DNA from: a virus
Direction: 5' to 3' (one strand)
Virus record (IMG/VR): IMGVR_UViG_3300031857_000047
Location: 46,956 to 110,955 of that record
Length of the DNA: 64,000 nt
Both the position numbers and the translations under genes were made by a program. Below the pieces are notes generated by a model. It worked only from the letters and a program-made list of their open reading frames with translations. It ran no database searches and was not told where the DNA came from. Positions 9,973 through 18,300 of this stretch are shown piece by piece. The first letter of the stretch is position 1. Each line of letters opens with the position of its first letter.

Positions 9973-10977
9973 TTAGCAGGTAGGACAGGTAGGAGCAGAT
10001 GTTACTGAAATTTCTTCTGTTGTAGATTGAAGAATAGGAAAGTTTTCAATTCCTTTTTTTACAGATTCTACAATGGCATTTTCAACTTTTTCATTCATCT
10101 TCATAATACCGTCGTTGCCACGATCTGCAACATCGTCCATGGTAATTCTAATTGGGCTGTATTGACGAATTTCTCCGCCCATATCTAAAATATCTAATTT
10201 ATCGTAGTCCATATAGGTAACATTAATTGGAAAAGTTGAACCAAGCACTACCGATAGCGGCTTGTTTAACGCTACCGCTAGATGTTGTCCCACCGAGTCA
10301 CAGCCTAGGAAATAGTCAGCTTGGCCAATAATTCCTGCCCACTGCCTTAGTGATACATTTTGAGGTAGGGCCACGGGATCTTTGCAACCGTGTTTTTGAA
10401 AGTCTATTCCAAGTTCACTCATTACAATAACACCTAGGTCTTCTTTTTGTAATTTTTTTACAATCTCAATCACATGGACGCCTTCAAAGCTTCTACCGCT
10501 TGGATCATATATGATATTATTGTCGGCCTTAACTCCGCGGCCAAACGGTTGGAATACAACTACTTTTTTCTTTCCGGTTTTTTCTTTTACTTCTTTAACA
10601 ATGTTAAATCCTAGTATAGATTCGTCATTAGATAATTTTAAAAATGGCTGCTGTAGTTCTCTAATGCCTTTGTTGTTTATGGCAATATCATATGCTTGTG
10701 CAATAGAACATTTTTGATTGAAATATTCCCAAACTCGATAGGGCTCAGGAGTAATTAAATCGCAATTAATTAATTTGTCTTCAAATAAATTTTTGTGCCA
10801 ATGATCGTAGCACCTTGAATGTAATATTGGGTGACCTCTGTAGAAGTCTGTTCCACCTTCGCAGACAACTATAAAATTTTTATCAACTTCTTCGGCGTAT
10901 TTTTCTAAGGCAGGTATTGAACAGAGTACACGGCCGGCGCCTCCGTTAATAAAAAATGCTTTGGTTCGTTCTGTCAT
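9973..10977 (-). CDS. GT9-type (heptosyltransferase-like) glycosyltransferase
   Basis: 334 aa, ATG preceded by AGGGA. Two Rossmann-like halves are visible. The N-terminal half begins FINGGAGRVLCSIPALEKYA, the usual G-G-x-G-D/R start of GT9 enzymes. The C-terminal half has VVVFQPFGRGVKADN and, near residues 224-245, GCDSVGQHLAVALNKP followed by SVVLGSTFP, which matches the D-S-x-x-x-H-L-A-A-A-L-x-x-P donor-site motif. Family members transfer a sugar, classically heptose in lipopolysaccharide core. It is the first gene of a four-gene cassette with two SGNH hydrolases and a carbamoyltransferase. The protein ends in an odd PTCPTC tail after a low-complexity linker. GT9-like fold is probable; donor and acceptor are unknown. 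Confidence 0.8.
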   Translation of the reverse strand: MTERTKAFFINGGAGRVLCSIPALEKYAEEVDKNFIVVCEGGTDFYRGHPILHSRCYDHWHKNLFEDKLINCDLITPEPYRVWEYFNQKCSIAQAYDIAINNKGIRELQQPFLKLSNDESILGFNIVKEVKEKTGKKKVVVFQPFGRGVKADNNIIYDPSGRSFEGVHVIEIVKKLQKEDLGVIVMSELGIDFQKHGCKDPVALPQNVSLRQWAGIIGQADYFLGCDSVGQHLAVALNKPLSVVLGSTFPINVTYMDYDKLDILDMGGEIRQYSPIRITMDDVADRGNDGIMKMNEKVENAIVESVKKGIENFPILQSTTEEISVTSAPTCPTC

Positions 10978-11052
10978 GTGTGATCCCTAAATGTTTTTGA
11001 TACTATATAATTTAGCATCTTTTCAAGGAGAGAGCAATATTTCTGAACTCAA
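10978..11052 (-). promoter_or_regulatory. Intergenic leader with possible sigma70-like promoter for the glycan cassette
   Basis: 75 bp between the terminator of the Cys-rich operon and the GT9 gene. Read on the minus strand it contains TTGAAA about 15 nt before TAGTAT, a weak -35/-10 pair, and GCTAAATT, an imperfect late-type octamer. A ribosome-binding site AGGGA precedes the GT9 ATG. Because it lies directly after a strong terminator, a promoter is expected here, but which type is uncertain. Confidence 0.3.
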
Positions 11053-11079
11053 AAAAAAAGGAGCAATGCTCCTTTTTTT
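11053..11079 (-). terminator. Intrinsic terminator of the Cys/Gly-rich operon
   Basis: A perfect inverted repeat with GGAGC/GCTCC core and AAT loop is flanked by a run of A on one side and seven T on the other, overlapping the stop of the 217-aa gene. On the minus strand the stem is followed by a U-run, as in intrinsic terminators. The A/T symmetry would also let it act on plus-strand transcripts, but no plus-strand gene ends here. Confidence 0.85.
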
Positions 11080-11731
11080 ATTCAGTGCCGTCGGGCGCCG
11101 TTATTGGTTGTACTTTCCAGGGATCTATAGGCGGCGTACCGCCTGGAGCAGCACCAAACGTCTGTGGAATATCTCTGAGTTTTTGACGATGTTCTTCCCA
11201 TTTGGCTTTGATAGCAGCAGGCATGTCGTCTATAACTCTAGGGTCAGACATTTGTAAATTTCTGTTTCTCCACTCACGAATATCTTGCCATGTTACATGT
11301 GGTTTTTTCCATGGATACGGAGTGACAAATGTATTTGTGATAGGATCATATGCAATCTCAGTCATTTCATAAGTGTGATCTGGAGGAGGAACCAACGGTC
11401 TACGATATACTGTGCCGTCTGGCAGTGTTTCTTCATGTTGGTCTAAAAGATTATAATCTCGAACTTCATCAGCTCCTACTAGGCAGGCTAATAAAGGATT
11501 AAGATTGCAGTCAATTTCTACTTTTATAAGATTTAAGGGTGTTGGGTAAGTCGCTCCATCCTCATCTGGAGTTTTAAAATCTCCGGTAAGTCTGTTAGTT
11601 TCTGCGTCAACAAATACCCAAATTTTATCGTGGCCGTCGTAAGTCCAAACTCCGACTTTGTTCAATGTTCGAGTTTGATGTAGGTAATCGTCAGGCACAT
11701 CGTAGGTAAATGATTTTTGAATTTTTGGCAT
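11078..11731 (-). CDS. Virion-associated protein with C-terminal tail-assembly-chaperone-like domain, copy A
   Basis: 217 aa. The N-terminal half (SFTYDVPDDYLHQTRTLNKV onward) and middle (PPDHTYEMTEIAYDPITNTF) are shared with the 218-aa protein at 13.3-13.9 kb. The C-terminal third, WRNRNLQMSDPRV then WEEHRQKLRDIPQTF and DPWKVQP, matches the pattern of the phage tail assembly chaperone domain found at the end of many fibre-assembly proteins (W-R-x-x-R-N ... Y-R-Q-x-L-R-D-[LI]-P ... P). Each copy follows a Cys/Gly-rich adhesin gene, with 4 bp between this ATG and the adhesin stop upstream. It is probably a chaperone or attachment partner for the adhesin. The last gene of its operon, its stop overlaps the terminator. 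The domain call is by pattern only. Confidence 0.7.
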   Translation of the reverse strand: MPKIQKSFTYDVPDDYLHQTRTLNKVGVWTYDGHDKIWVFVDAETNRLTGDFKTPDEDGATYPTPLNLIKVEIDCNLNPLLACLVGADEVRDYNLLDQHEETLPDGTVYRRPLVPPPDHTYEMTEIAYDPITNTFVTPYPWKKPHVTWQDIREWRNRNLQMSDPRVIDDMPAAIKAKWEEHRQKLRDIPQTFGAAPGGTPPIDPWKVQPITAPDGTE

Positions 11732-11735
11732 TTTT

Positions 11736-12488
11736 TTATCCGTAAGTTACTGAAACAAGGCCACCACCACCGTGGCCGCCGCACCAGCAGTTGCCGCCAA
11801 TGGTATGCACACTCATGCCGCCGCCGCCTGGAAAATATGACTTAGTGAACCAGTTGGTACACGATCCATTAGGTGAACCGTTAATACAACCGCCTGGACC
11901 AAACATAGGGCCAGATGCTGTAGCTGCTGCTAACATGGCATGCTGCTGGAATGCTTGTGCGCACCAATTATAACTTTGATATGTACTGTGTTGACCGTGG
12001 ATACAAATATCTCCGCCAAATCCGTTACAGCAGTGTGTAAAAGGTATGCAGCAAGGATGACAAAATTGATAGAAACAATGAGTGTCTCCATAATTTCCAC
12101 CCTTGGCACAAAAATTACTAAGACCAAATCCTTGAACAAAACTGTCGCATCCAGCACAGCCGATACAGTTGGGTGATGTACTGGTAGTTCCGCCGGCACA
12201 AATTGTGTATTGGCATCCGCCAAGATTGGTGCTGCATACAGTTTTTACCGCATATGCACCGGCACCGCCGGGATTACCTTGTTGGCAGCAGCAACCACCG
12301 CCGCCACCACCGCCGCCACCCCACATCTCAAATTTAACATATCGAGTATTAGAAGGCAATGTAAATTGACAGCAACGTCCTCCGTTAGCCGGACTATCCA
12401 CGCTGGTGTTATAGATCAAAACTTCTGTAGGAAAATTGGTAGCTGCAATAGCAGTAATTGTCCCTGTTAACGCTTTTAGAGTTGCCAT
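11736..12488 (-). CDS. Cys/Gly-rich putative tail-fibre adhesin, copy A
   Basis: 250 aa with 24 cysteines and long glycine runs. The N-terminal 40 residues are ordinary; then comes NGGRCCQFTLP, a strand YVKFEMWG, a run of nine Gly, and CCCQQ, the layout of a Gly_rich_2-type domain (V-P-x-G-x-x-x-V-x-V-W-G-G-G-G) in which turns carry Cys clusters. The rest alternates G-rich loops with CC, CxC and CxxC pairs and ends GGHGGGGLVSVTYG. There is no signal peptide or recognisable enzyme motif. Glycine-rich beta or polyglycine-II folds form receptor-binding tips in some T4-like phages (for example S16 gp38). Disulphides or metals may hold this one together. It is a paralogue of the next two Cys-rich genes. 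The adhesin role is inferred. Confidence 0.75.
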   Translation of the reverse strand: MATLKALTGTITAIAATNFPTEVLIYNTSVDSPANGGRCCQFTLPSNTRYVKFEMWGGGGGGGGGCCCQQGNPGGAGAYAVKTVCSTNLGGCQYTICAGGTTSTSPNCIGCAGCDSFVQGFGLSNFCAKGGNYGDTHCFYQFCHPCCIPFTHCCNGFGGDICIHGQHSTYQSYNWCAQAFQQHAMLAAATASGPMFGPGGCINGSPNGSCTNWFTKSYFPGGGGMSVHTIGGNCWCGGHGGGGLVSVTYG

Positions 12489-12502
12489 TTAATTTTGATT
12501 CC

Positions 12503-13264
12503 TTATTTGAAAGTGACCAGTACTTGGCCGCCGGCGCCCCATCCGCCCCAACAGCAAGCGCCATATGATATAGCTGTACCGCCACCGCCACCTGGGAATA
12601 TATTTCCGTTGCCCATAATTGCACAACCCATCCAGAATTCACCGCAATGAGTTGAACCAGTTCTTGCGCCGCCTCCGGCATATGTTCCTTGTGGAGTATA
12701 TTGCCATGCATCAAATCCGCACCATGATGCGTGAGCTGATCCTGTAAGTCCGCAAAGACTAAAGTCAGCGCCGCAGGTGCATCCGCAGATTGTAGTGGCG
12801 CAATGATAGCAACTAGAAATAGCGTAGAAGCAACTGCTGGTGCCGCCATACCCACCACTAGCACACAATGCTACTGGATATGAACTTGCTCCTGGATTGC
12901 ACACGCTACTAGGAAAACCCGAGGTACCTAGGCATGATTGAGAGCAACAGCCGCTGCCTCCTGCACATAGTCTATAGGTTTCGCCAGGAACCACTCGAGT
13001 AGTTTTTCTAGCATAGCTACCTGAACCACCACCCATTGAAGGCTGTTGACAGCAGCAGGCGCCACCGCCATCGCCACCGCCACCCCATACTTCAAAACGG
13101 GCCCACGTTGTTCCTGTAGGTACAGTCCATAGACAGCAAAAACCACCGTTGGTTACGTTGTCGTAACTGGTATTTCGAACATATAACTGATTAAATATGC
13201 CCGTTGCAGGCTGTATAATGTTTGTTGTAGCGGTATCTGGAAATAACGAAGTTAACGTTGCCAT
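12503..13264 (-). CDS. Cys/Gly-rich putative tail-fibre adhesin, copy B
   Basis: 253 aa with 23 cysteines. Same architecture as its neighbours: a variable N-terminus of about 40 residues, then GGFCCLWTVPTGTTWARFEV, the WGGGG run, GGGACCCQQP, an AYxxKT-type strand (SYARKTTRVVPGETYRLCAG) and a C-terminal FPGGGGG ... ACCWGGWGAGGQVLVTF. The CC-LWTVP, ACCC, CAGGSGCC and CCWGGWGAGG signatures are shared almost exactly with the 254-aa copy, while the middle is diverged, as expected for a receptor-contacting region. It lies between a TAC-like gene (4 bp upstream) and copy A (14 bp downstream), and has no TAC-like partner directly after it. Function is inferred from composition and position. Confidence 0.75.
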   Translation of the reverse strand: MATLTSLFPDTATTNIIQPATGIFNQLYVRNTSYDNVTNGGFCCLWTVPTGTTWARFEVWGGGGDGGGACCCQQPSMGGGSGSYARKTTRVVPGETYRLCAGGSGCCSQSCLGTSGFPSSVCNPGASSYPVALCASGGYGGTSSCFYAISSCYHCATTICGCTCGADFSLCGLTGSAHASWCGFDAWQYTPQGTYAGGGARTGSTHCGEFWMGCAIMGNGNIFPGGGGGTAISYGACCWGGWGAGGQVLVTFK

Positions 13265-13268
13265 TTAA

Positions 13269-13925
13269 TTACCCCGCTTGGTCAGTAGGTGACGGCGTAG
13301 TGCCGGGCTCAATAGGAAACGGTACTTTCCAAGGATCAATACCTGCAAATACCCTAGGTAGATCTCTTAGTTTTTGTCTATATGTTTCCCAAGCTGTTTT
13401 ATCAACATCAGCTGCTTGTGCTATTTTTCCATCAGTTGCTTGTAACATAGCATTTCTAACATTTTTTAATGTTTCCCAATCCATGTGTGGTTTTTTCCAC
13501 GGATAAGGTTTTACAAATTTTTCTGTTGTAGCATTATATTGTATTTCTGTGAGTTCGTATGTATGATCAGGCGGAATAGGATTTGGATGACCGTATGTGC
13601 TGCCATCTGGTAATACTTCAGATGTATGAGGTAGTTCACCGTATATGGTCTCGTTATGGATGCAACTGGCAATTTCTGGATTTATAGCAGCATCTACCAT
13701 AACTTTGATCTGCCCTTGTGGCGTTGGTACAGTATCGCCATTATCTTTTTCAGTATAATGAAATCTACTCATAATTTTGTTAGTAGCTGCATCTACAAAT
13801 ATCCACAAATACCTAGGACCCTTATAAGTCCACTGGGCTGTTCTTTTCAAACTATTTGTTTGATAAAGGTATGCATCAGCAATATCATATGTGAATGTTT
13901 TTACGATTGGTGTGTTTTCTGCCAT
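13269..13925 (-). CDS. Virion-associated protein with C-terminal tail-assembly-chaperone-like domain, copy B
   Basis: 218 aa, paralogue of the 217-aa protein at 11.1-11.7 kb. Shared anchors include FTYDIADAYLYQTNSLKR, PPDHTYELTEIQYN, PYPWKKPHMDWETLKNVRNA and WETYRQKLRDLPRVFAGIDP. The C-terminal part fits the tail assembly chaperone pattern with a terminal DPWKVPFP. N-terminal residues 1-120 appear to be a separate beta-rich domain of unknown function. Its ATG follows the Cys/Gly-rich copy C stop by 13 bp. The repeated adhesin-then-chaperone order suggests each pair works together, the chaperone-like protein either assisting folding or capping the adhesin. Confidence 0.7.
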   Translation of the reverse strand: MAENTPIVKTFTYDIADAYLYQTNSLKRTAQWTYKGPRYLWIFVDAATNKIMSRFHYTEKDNGDTVPTPQGQIKVMVDAAINPEIASCIHNETIYGELPHTSEVLPDGSTYGHPNPIPPDHTYELTEIQYNATTEKFVKPYPWKKPHMDWETLKNVRNAMLQATDGKIAQAADVDKTAWETYRQKLRDLPRVFAGIDPWKVPFPIEPGTTPSPTDQAG

Positions 13926-13938
13926 TTTATTTTTCCTA

Positions 13939-14703
13939 TTATCCGTAATTTACTACTACTAGTCCGCCGGCACCCCAACCGCCCCAACAGCATCCGCCAC
14001 CGCAGGCTGTTGCACTATTACCGGGTCCTCCCGGATACGCCGGTGCGCCAAATGGTGAGCAGCCAGAGATAGTTAAACTTGTTGAGCAATGCTCTATACC
14101 TAAGAGTAGATTTGCTTTATATTTGGTTGGTCCTGATTTGAACTCGAACATATTTTGCCAGCAATAGTTTGATGTTTTTGGTTGACTCATGATCTTAGGC
14201 TGAGTAAAATCACTTGGTCCAACATCGCAACCCATTTTACACATACCAAAGCAGATACCTGTACAGCCTTGATAGCTTCTAAAACATTGTACGCATCCGC
14301 CGCATCCGCCGGCTGCGCAAGTCACTGTGGCTCCGCCAGCTTGGCATAATACCCAACTAGGATATCCACAGACTCCACAACACTGTGTATTACAGCAGCC
14401 GCTGCCGCCTGCACAAATGCAAAATTGTTGTCCTGCTGTAACTGCTAGATTCTTTTTAGAGTATGCACCACTTTCTGGACCATAGTAAGGACCCATACAA
14501 CAACATGCGCCACCACCCGAGCCACCACCGCCCCATGTTTCAAACACGGCCCAAGTAATTCCAGCTGGAACGGTCCATAGGCAGCATGATCCACCGTTAG
14601 TTACCGACGGAGTGTCGGTATTGTAAATTGCCAGTTGAAATTCTCTGTTGACCTGATTTACTGCACCGGAGTCGTTAACAAAAAATGATGTCAAATTTGC
14701 CAT
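13939..14703 (-). CDS. Cys/Gly-rich putative tail-fibre adhesin, copy C
   Basis: 254 aa with 27 cysteines, more than one residue in ten. Signatures in order: NGGSCCLWTVPAGITWAVFE, WGGGGSGGGACCC, AYSKKNLAVTAGQQFCICAG, GSGCCNTQCCGVCGYPS, a hypervariable middle rich in CxxC pairs, and a C-terminal CGGGCCWGGWGAGGLVVVNYG-like end. It is first of five genes (C, TAC-like B, B, A, TAC-like A) that finish at the terminator at 11.05 kb. Cysteine pairs of this density are unusual for a cytoplasmically assembled phage protein and imply disulphide formation after lysis or metal binding. It is most likely a receptor-binding or fibre-tip protein. Confidence 0.75.
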   Translation of the reverse strand: MANLTSFFVNDSGAVNQVNREFQLAIYNTDTPSVTNGGSCCLWTVPAGITWAVFETWGGGGSGGGACCCMGPYYGPESGAYSKKNLAVTAGQQFCICAGGSGCCNTQCCGVCGYPSWVLCQAGGATVTCAAGGCGGCVQCFRSYQGCTGICFGMCKMGCDVGPSDFTQPKIMSQPKTSNYCWQNMFEFKSGPTKYKANLLLGIEHCSTSLTISGCSPFGAPAYPGGPGNSATACGGGCCWGGWGAGGLVVVNYG

Positions 14704-14713
14704 TGTGGTTCTC

Positions 14714-15037
14714 TTATCTTGTAATTAACCAACCGTATGTAGCACCTGTCCACACTAATGTGACACAAGCATTGTTTACGTTGATTACTAAATCTTCATT
14801 CAAGTTTTGAATTTTTGAACCGTTTCTAGCAAGTGTAATGTTGCTTGAACCAGAAACACCGGTTGCGTCAATTACCTGAATGGTATCGTTCTCAATCAAG
14901 GTTGCCGTGGCAGGCAATGTGATTGTGAAACCACCAGTGGTGCAAATGATTCTATCATTAACTTGTGCCGCATATGCAGTGCCTACGGTTCTAGTCACGT
15001 TTTGTGCAGTACCGGTTGTTGTGATGTATCTTCCCAT
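14714..15037 (-). CDS. Small beta-rich virion protein
   Basis: 107 aa, ATG with GAGGAATT upstream. Contains a strand-turn pattern (GGFTITLPATATLIENDTIQ, NITLARNGSKIQ) typical of small fibre-associated or trimeric fibre-tip modules in T4-type marine phages, where LPA.A....G.TI.V.D segments are common. There is no enzymatic motif. It lies 10 bp upstream of the first Cys/Gly-rich adhesin gene and immediately after a late-promoter-like octamer (CATAAATA), so it may open the adhesin operon. The structural role is likely; the exact function is unknown. Confidence 0.6.
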   Translation of the reverse strand: MGRYITTTGTAQNVTRTVGTAYAAQVNDRIICTTGGFTITLPATATLIENDTIQVIDATGVSGSSNITLARNGSKIQNLNEDLVINVNNACVTLVWTGATYGWLITR

Positions 15038-15058
15038 TTTATTAATTCCTCGTATATG

Positions 15059-15066
15059 TATTTATG
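15059..15066 (-). promoter_or_regulatory. Late-promoter-like octamer CATAAATA
   Basis: Minus-strand CATAAATA lies 21 bp upstream of the ATG at 15037 and overlaps the stop codon of the 106-aa gene. Seven of eight bases match the T4 late consensus TATAAATA, and the spacing to the ribosome-binding site suits a short leader. It would start the Cys/Gly-rich adhesin operon. Confidence 0.55.
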
Positions 15067-15382
15067 TTGTAGATGTTTCAATGCCAAAAACAACTGCGCT
15101 GACATTGGCACCGCTTGATCTTACCACAATTTTTTGACCTGCTGCAACAATAATACCTGTTCTTTCTAGAACGCCACGACCTAAAACTTCAGTATCGTAT
15201 TCTAGATATTCTCCGTTTACTGGTGTATCCAAATCAGCGGTTGCAATTCTTACTGCAATTGCTTGGTTTGATCTATTACAAATGTTCACACTAAGCACTG
15301 CAAAATACCCTGATGGAACGGTGTAAACGCTAGTATTGGTAGCTGCTGCTAAATCTGCTATTCCTAATCTTCCTGTAGCCAT
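15062..15382 (-). CDS. Small beta-sandwich-like virion protein
   Basis: 106 aa. The pattern VYTVPSGYFAVLSVNICNRS followed by AIAVRIA and later IIVAAGQKIVVRSSGANVSA matches the layout of the 110-aa (29.6 kb) and 127-aa (32.7 kb) proteins: a V-P-x-G strand, an x-x-C-N turn, a middle strand pair, and a P/A-A-G-x-x-x-x strand before the end. All three sit next to giant fibre or fibre-like genes. It is probably a small structural or capping protein of the fibre apparatus. It lies 13 bp downstream of the 2776-aa fibre gene. Confidence 0.6.
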   Translation of the reverse strand: MATGRLGIADLAAATNTSVYTVPSGYFAVLSVNICNRSNQAIAVRIATADLDTPVNGEYLEYDTEVLGRGVLERTGIIVAAGQKIVVRSSGANVSAVVFGIETSTT

Positions 15383-15395
15383 TTAAATTTCTCCG

Positions 15396-18300
15396 TTATG
15401 CATTTAAAAATAAGTTCAGTGCGACAGCATATCCATCAACACCAGCTTTAAAGTTCACTTTACTATTTATGTTAATCTGTACATTAGTTGTAGTTGTGAT
15501 TTCTTGTCCTGCTATGAAAATAACACCTGCTGTTAACGTATTAACATTCAAGCTAGATCCGCCACCACCAATTTGACTTGAAATGTAGGCTTTAATAGCT
15601 CTTTGAGTTGGTATCACTGTATCCGAATCCGCCGTAAAGAACGGATCTGTTGAGAATTCAGTGATTGTTGCTCCACCTCCGCCCAACGCTAGTTCACCCA
15701 AACTTAGTTCGTTCAATCCTGCTAGATTAAATGCATCTGCATTTAATGTTGCAGTACCAGTTGACTGCTCAACGTTGAACAATCCACCAACTCTAAAATT
15801 ACCGTCTTGGTCAGTTGATGTATAGAATACACGACCGCCATTTGAATCAACTGTTTCGTTAGCAGGAATTGGGTCTGTTGTTGGTAGACCCGGATAATTG
15901 GTATTGGTTTGATTTCCAGTACCAATGTCTAAGAAGTCATGGCCTGTTAAACGCACCTGACTGTAGCGTCGTCTAATTGTAGTGACTGCGTTGTGGTCTG
16001 GTGATTCCAATGTTCCAACATCCGGACTTACTTGAATCTGAGCACTGTACGGACCCACACCTGTTAGATCTCTTACGTTGACGATTCTGTAATAGACATC
16101 GTCAATTCCTGCAATTTGCAAGTTTGCGCCGCCTCTTGGAACGTCTGTAAGATCTTTGAAGTCAATAAATGCGCCAACTTGATAGTTGTCTGCGTATCCG
16201 TCACCTGTTACAGTTGTAGATGATGCTGTGTAATTTGCACCTCTATTTGAATAGTTTGGTTGTGCCAATACTCCATCACCAATTCTAGCAACATAGGTTG
16301 CATCTGCACCTGTATTGTTAGGATCAACAATGGTCATTGTTGGTGCGCTGGTGTAATTAGATCCTGGCTCATGTACCCAAATTTCTCTTATGAGTCCGTC
16401 ATTTACCCATGCTCTACCACGTGCTCTTGTACCTACATATACTGCTAGTGCTCTTCGACCACCTTGATTGAATGTAAGGAATCCTGCATTGCCTGTAGGG
16501 TTGCCGTAGGCCGCTGCTGAATATAATTTACCAATAGTTCCAGCCATTGTGCCGGTGCCGGTAGTTAGTGTTACAACACTTCCTCCAACTGATGACGAAA
16601 TATTAAAGCGTGTTGCACTGGCAATTGATTTAATAAAATATCGAGTGCCGCTTGACACGCCACCAATAACTCCAGAACTAAATTGTACAGTGTCATTAAC
16701 TGATAAATCTGCGGTACTGGCCACTGTTAGGTAATTGGTATTAGCTTGATAGAACTGAGTCTTAACCGCTGAACTTCCGTATCCAACTACCACTGTGTTA
16801 TAAGCACCATCGCTTGCACCAGCATTCCAGTTGGCTGTGGTAGTCATAGTAATTTCTGTCCATGTTATACCATCTTCAGATATTGCTGATCTGCTGCTGT
16901 TATAGGCAGTTGCCACAAATACGCTACCGTTCCATGTTACATTTGTCCAACGGGCTGCTGCACCAGGTAATGTAGCAGCAGACCATGTAGTGCCGTTAGT
17001 GCTGTAGGCTGCAGATGTTGTAGTAGTACCACTGTTTCCAGCTACTGCTACAAATGTACTATTACCAAACGTTACACTGCTCCATCGTGTTGATGTTGGC
17101 AGTGTTCTAGCAGTCCATGTTGCACCGTTATCTACAGAGCTTGCGCCTGCTGTTGAGTTTGTGGTACTACCGCTAACTACAACAAAATAGTTAGTACCGC
17201 CAATATTTCCATAGGCAACGCTGGTCCATTCGTCGGTACCTGGCATAGTACTAGAAGACCATGAAGTTCCGTTAGTTGAATATTGTGCTACAGAAGAACT
17301 ATTACCAACTAGTACAAATGTTCCATTTCCGTAAGTAATAGCACTCCAATCTCGAACGGCTGTTAGTACGTTGCTTTGGAAACTAAATGTAATACCATCG
17401 CTGGAAGTTGCTACATCGTTTGAACTGATGTAAGGAATTACCCATGTGCCGCCACCGTAGGCAATGCATCGAGCATCGTCTGTACCTGTTGGGATAGTTC
17501 CTGCACTCCAAGTAGATCCACCGTTAGTTGAATATGCTACGTTTAATGTAGGACCCGATACTGCAACATATTTAGAACCGCCATATCCTACAGCACTCCA
17601 ATTTGCAACGGAAGATAACGTGCCTGATGCCCATGCTGTTGAATCATCTTCGGCAGTATCAGTCACGCTGATTGTTGCTACTGTTGTGCTTCTTGAAGTC
17701 CAATTTTTACCATCATGTGAACTAGCTGCAATTTCTCCGTCTGCAAGTGCAAGGAAAGTTCCACTACCGTATACAACTTTTCTCCAGTCTGCACTAACTG
17801 GCAGTGTTGAAGAATACCATGTTGCACCGTTGAAACTGTAAGCAACCATTGTTGCATTATCAGCAATTGCAACGAATCTTCCGTTACCGAATGCGATGTC
17901 AAACCAATTTGATTCTGTTGAATCAGCATTAGCTGGCATTGTTGTCACATTCCATGTAACGCCATCTGTAGACCATGCTACACTATTGCTAAAATTACCT
18001 TCAACAATGACAAATCGGCCATTACCAAACGCAATAGCTTTGGCGCCTGTTGATACGCTACCAACACTCCAGGTTAAGCCGCCATCTGATGATACTGCTC
18101 TGGATGTTGTGCCGGAATCGCTTTCACTTATTGCAACAAATTTTGCACTACCGTAGGCAATGCCTACCCAGTCACCACCTTCGCCAATAGAACTAGTCGA
18201 CCAGTTGACGCCGTCAACTGAGTGTGCTGCAATTGTGCCGTCTCTTACGATTGCAACATACTTGCTAACGCTAGAGTAAACACCGTACGCAATAGATTGC

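Noticed and set aside
11930-12223. Overlapping open frames on both strands across the Cys/Gly-rich genes
   Set aside because: The skewed codon use (GGN, TGY) leaves other frames open by chance. These lack ribosome-binding sites and protein-like patterns, and lie wholly inside well-supported genes.
12409-12864. 151-codon minus-strand frame bridging two Cys/Gly-rich genes
   Set aside because: It overlaps the ends of two paralogous genes in another frame, and its product has no counterpart at the third paralogue.
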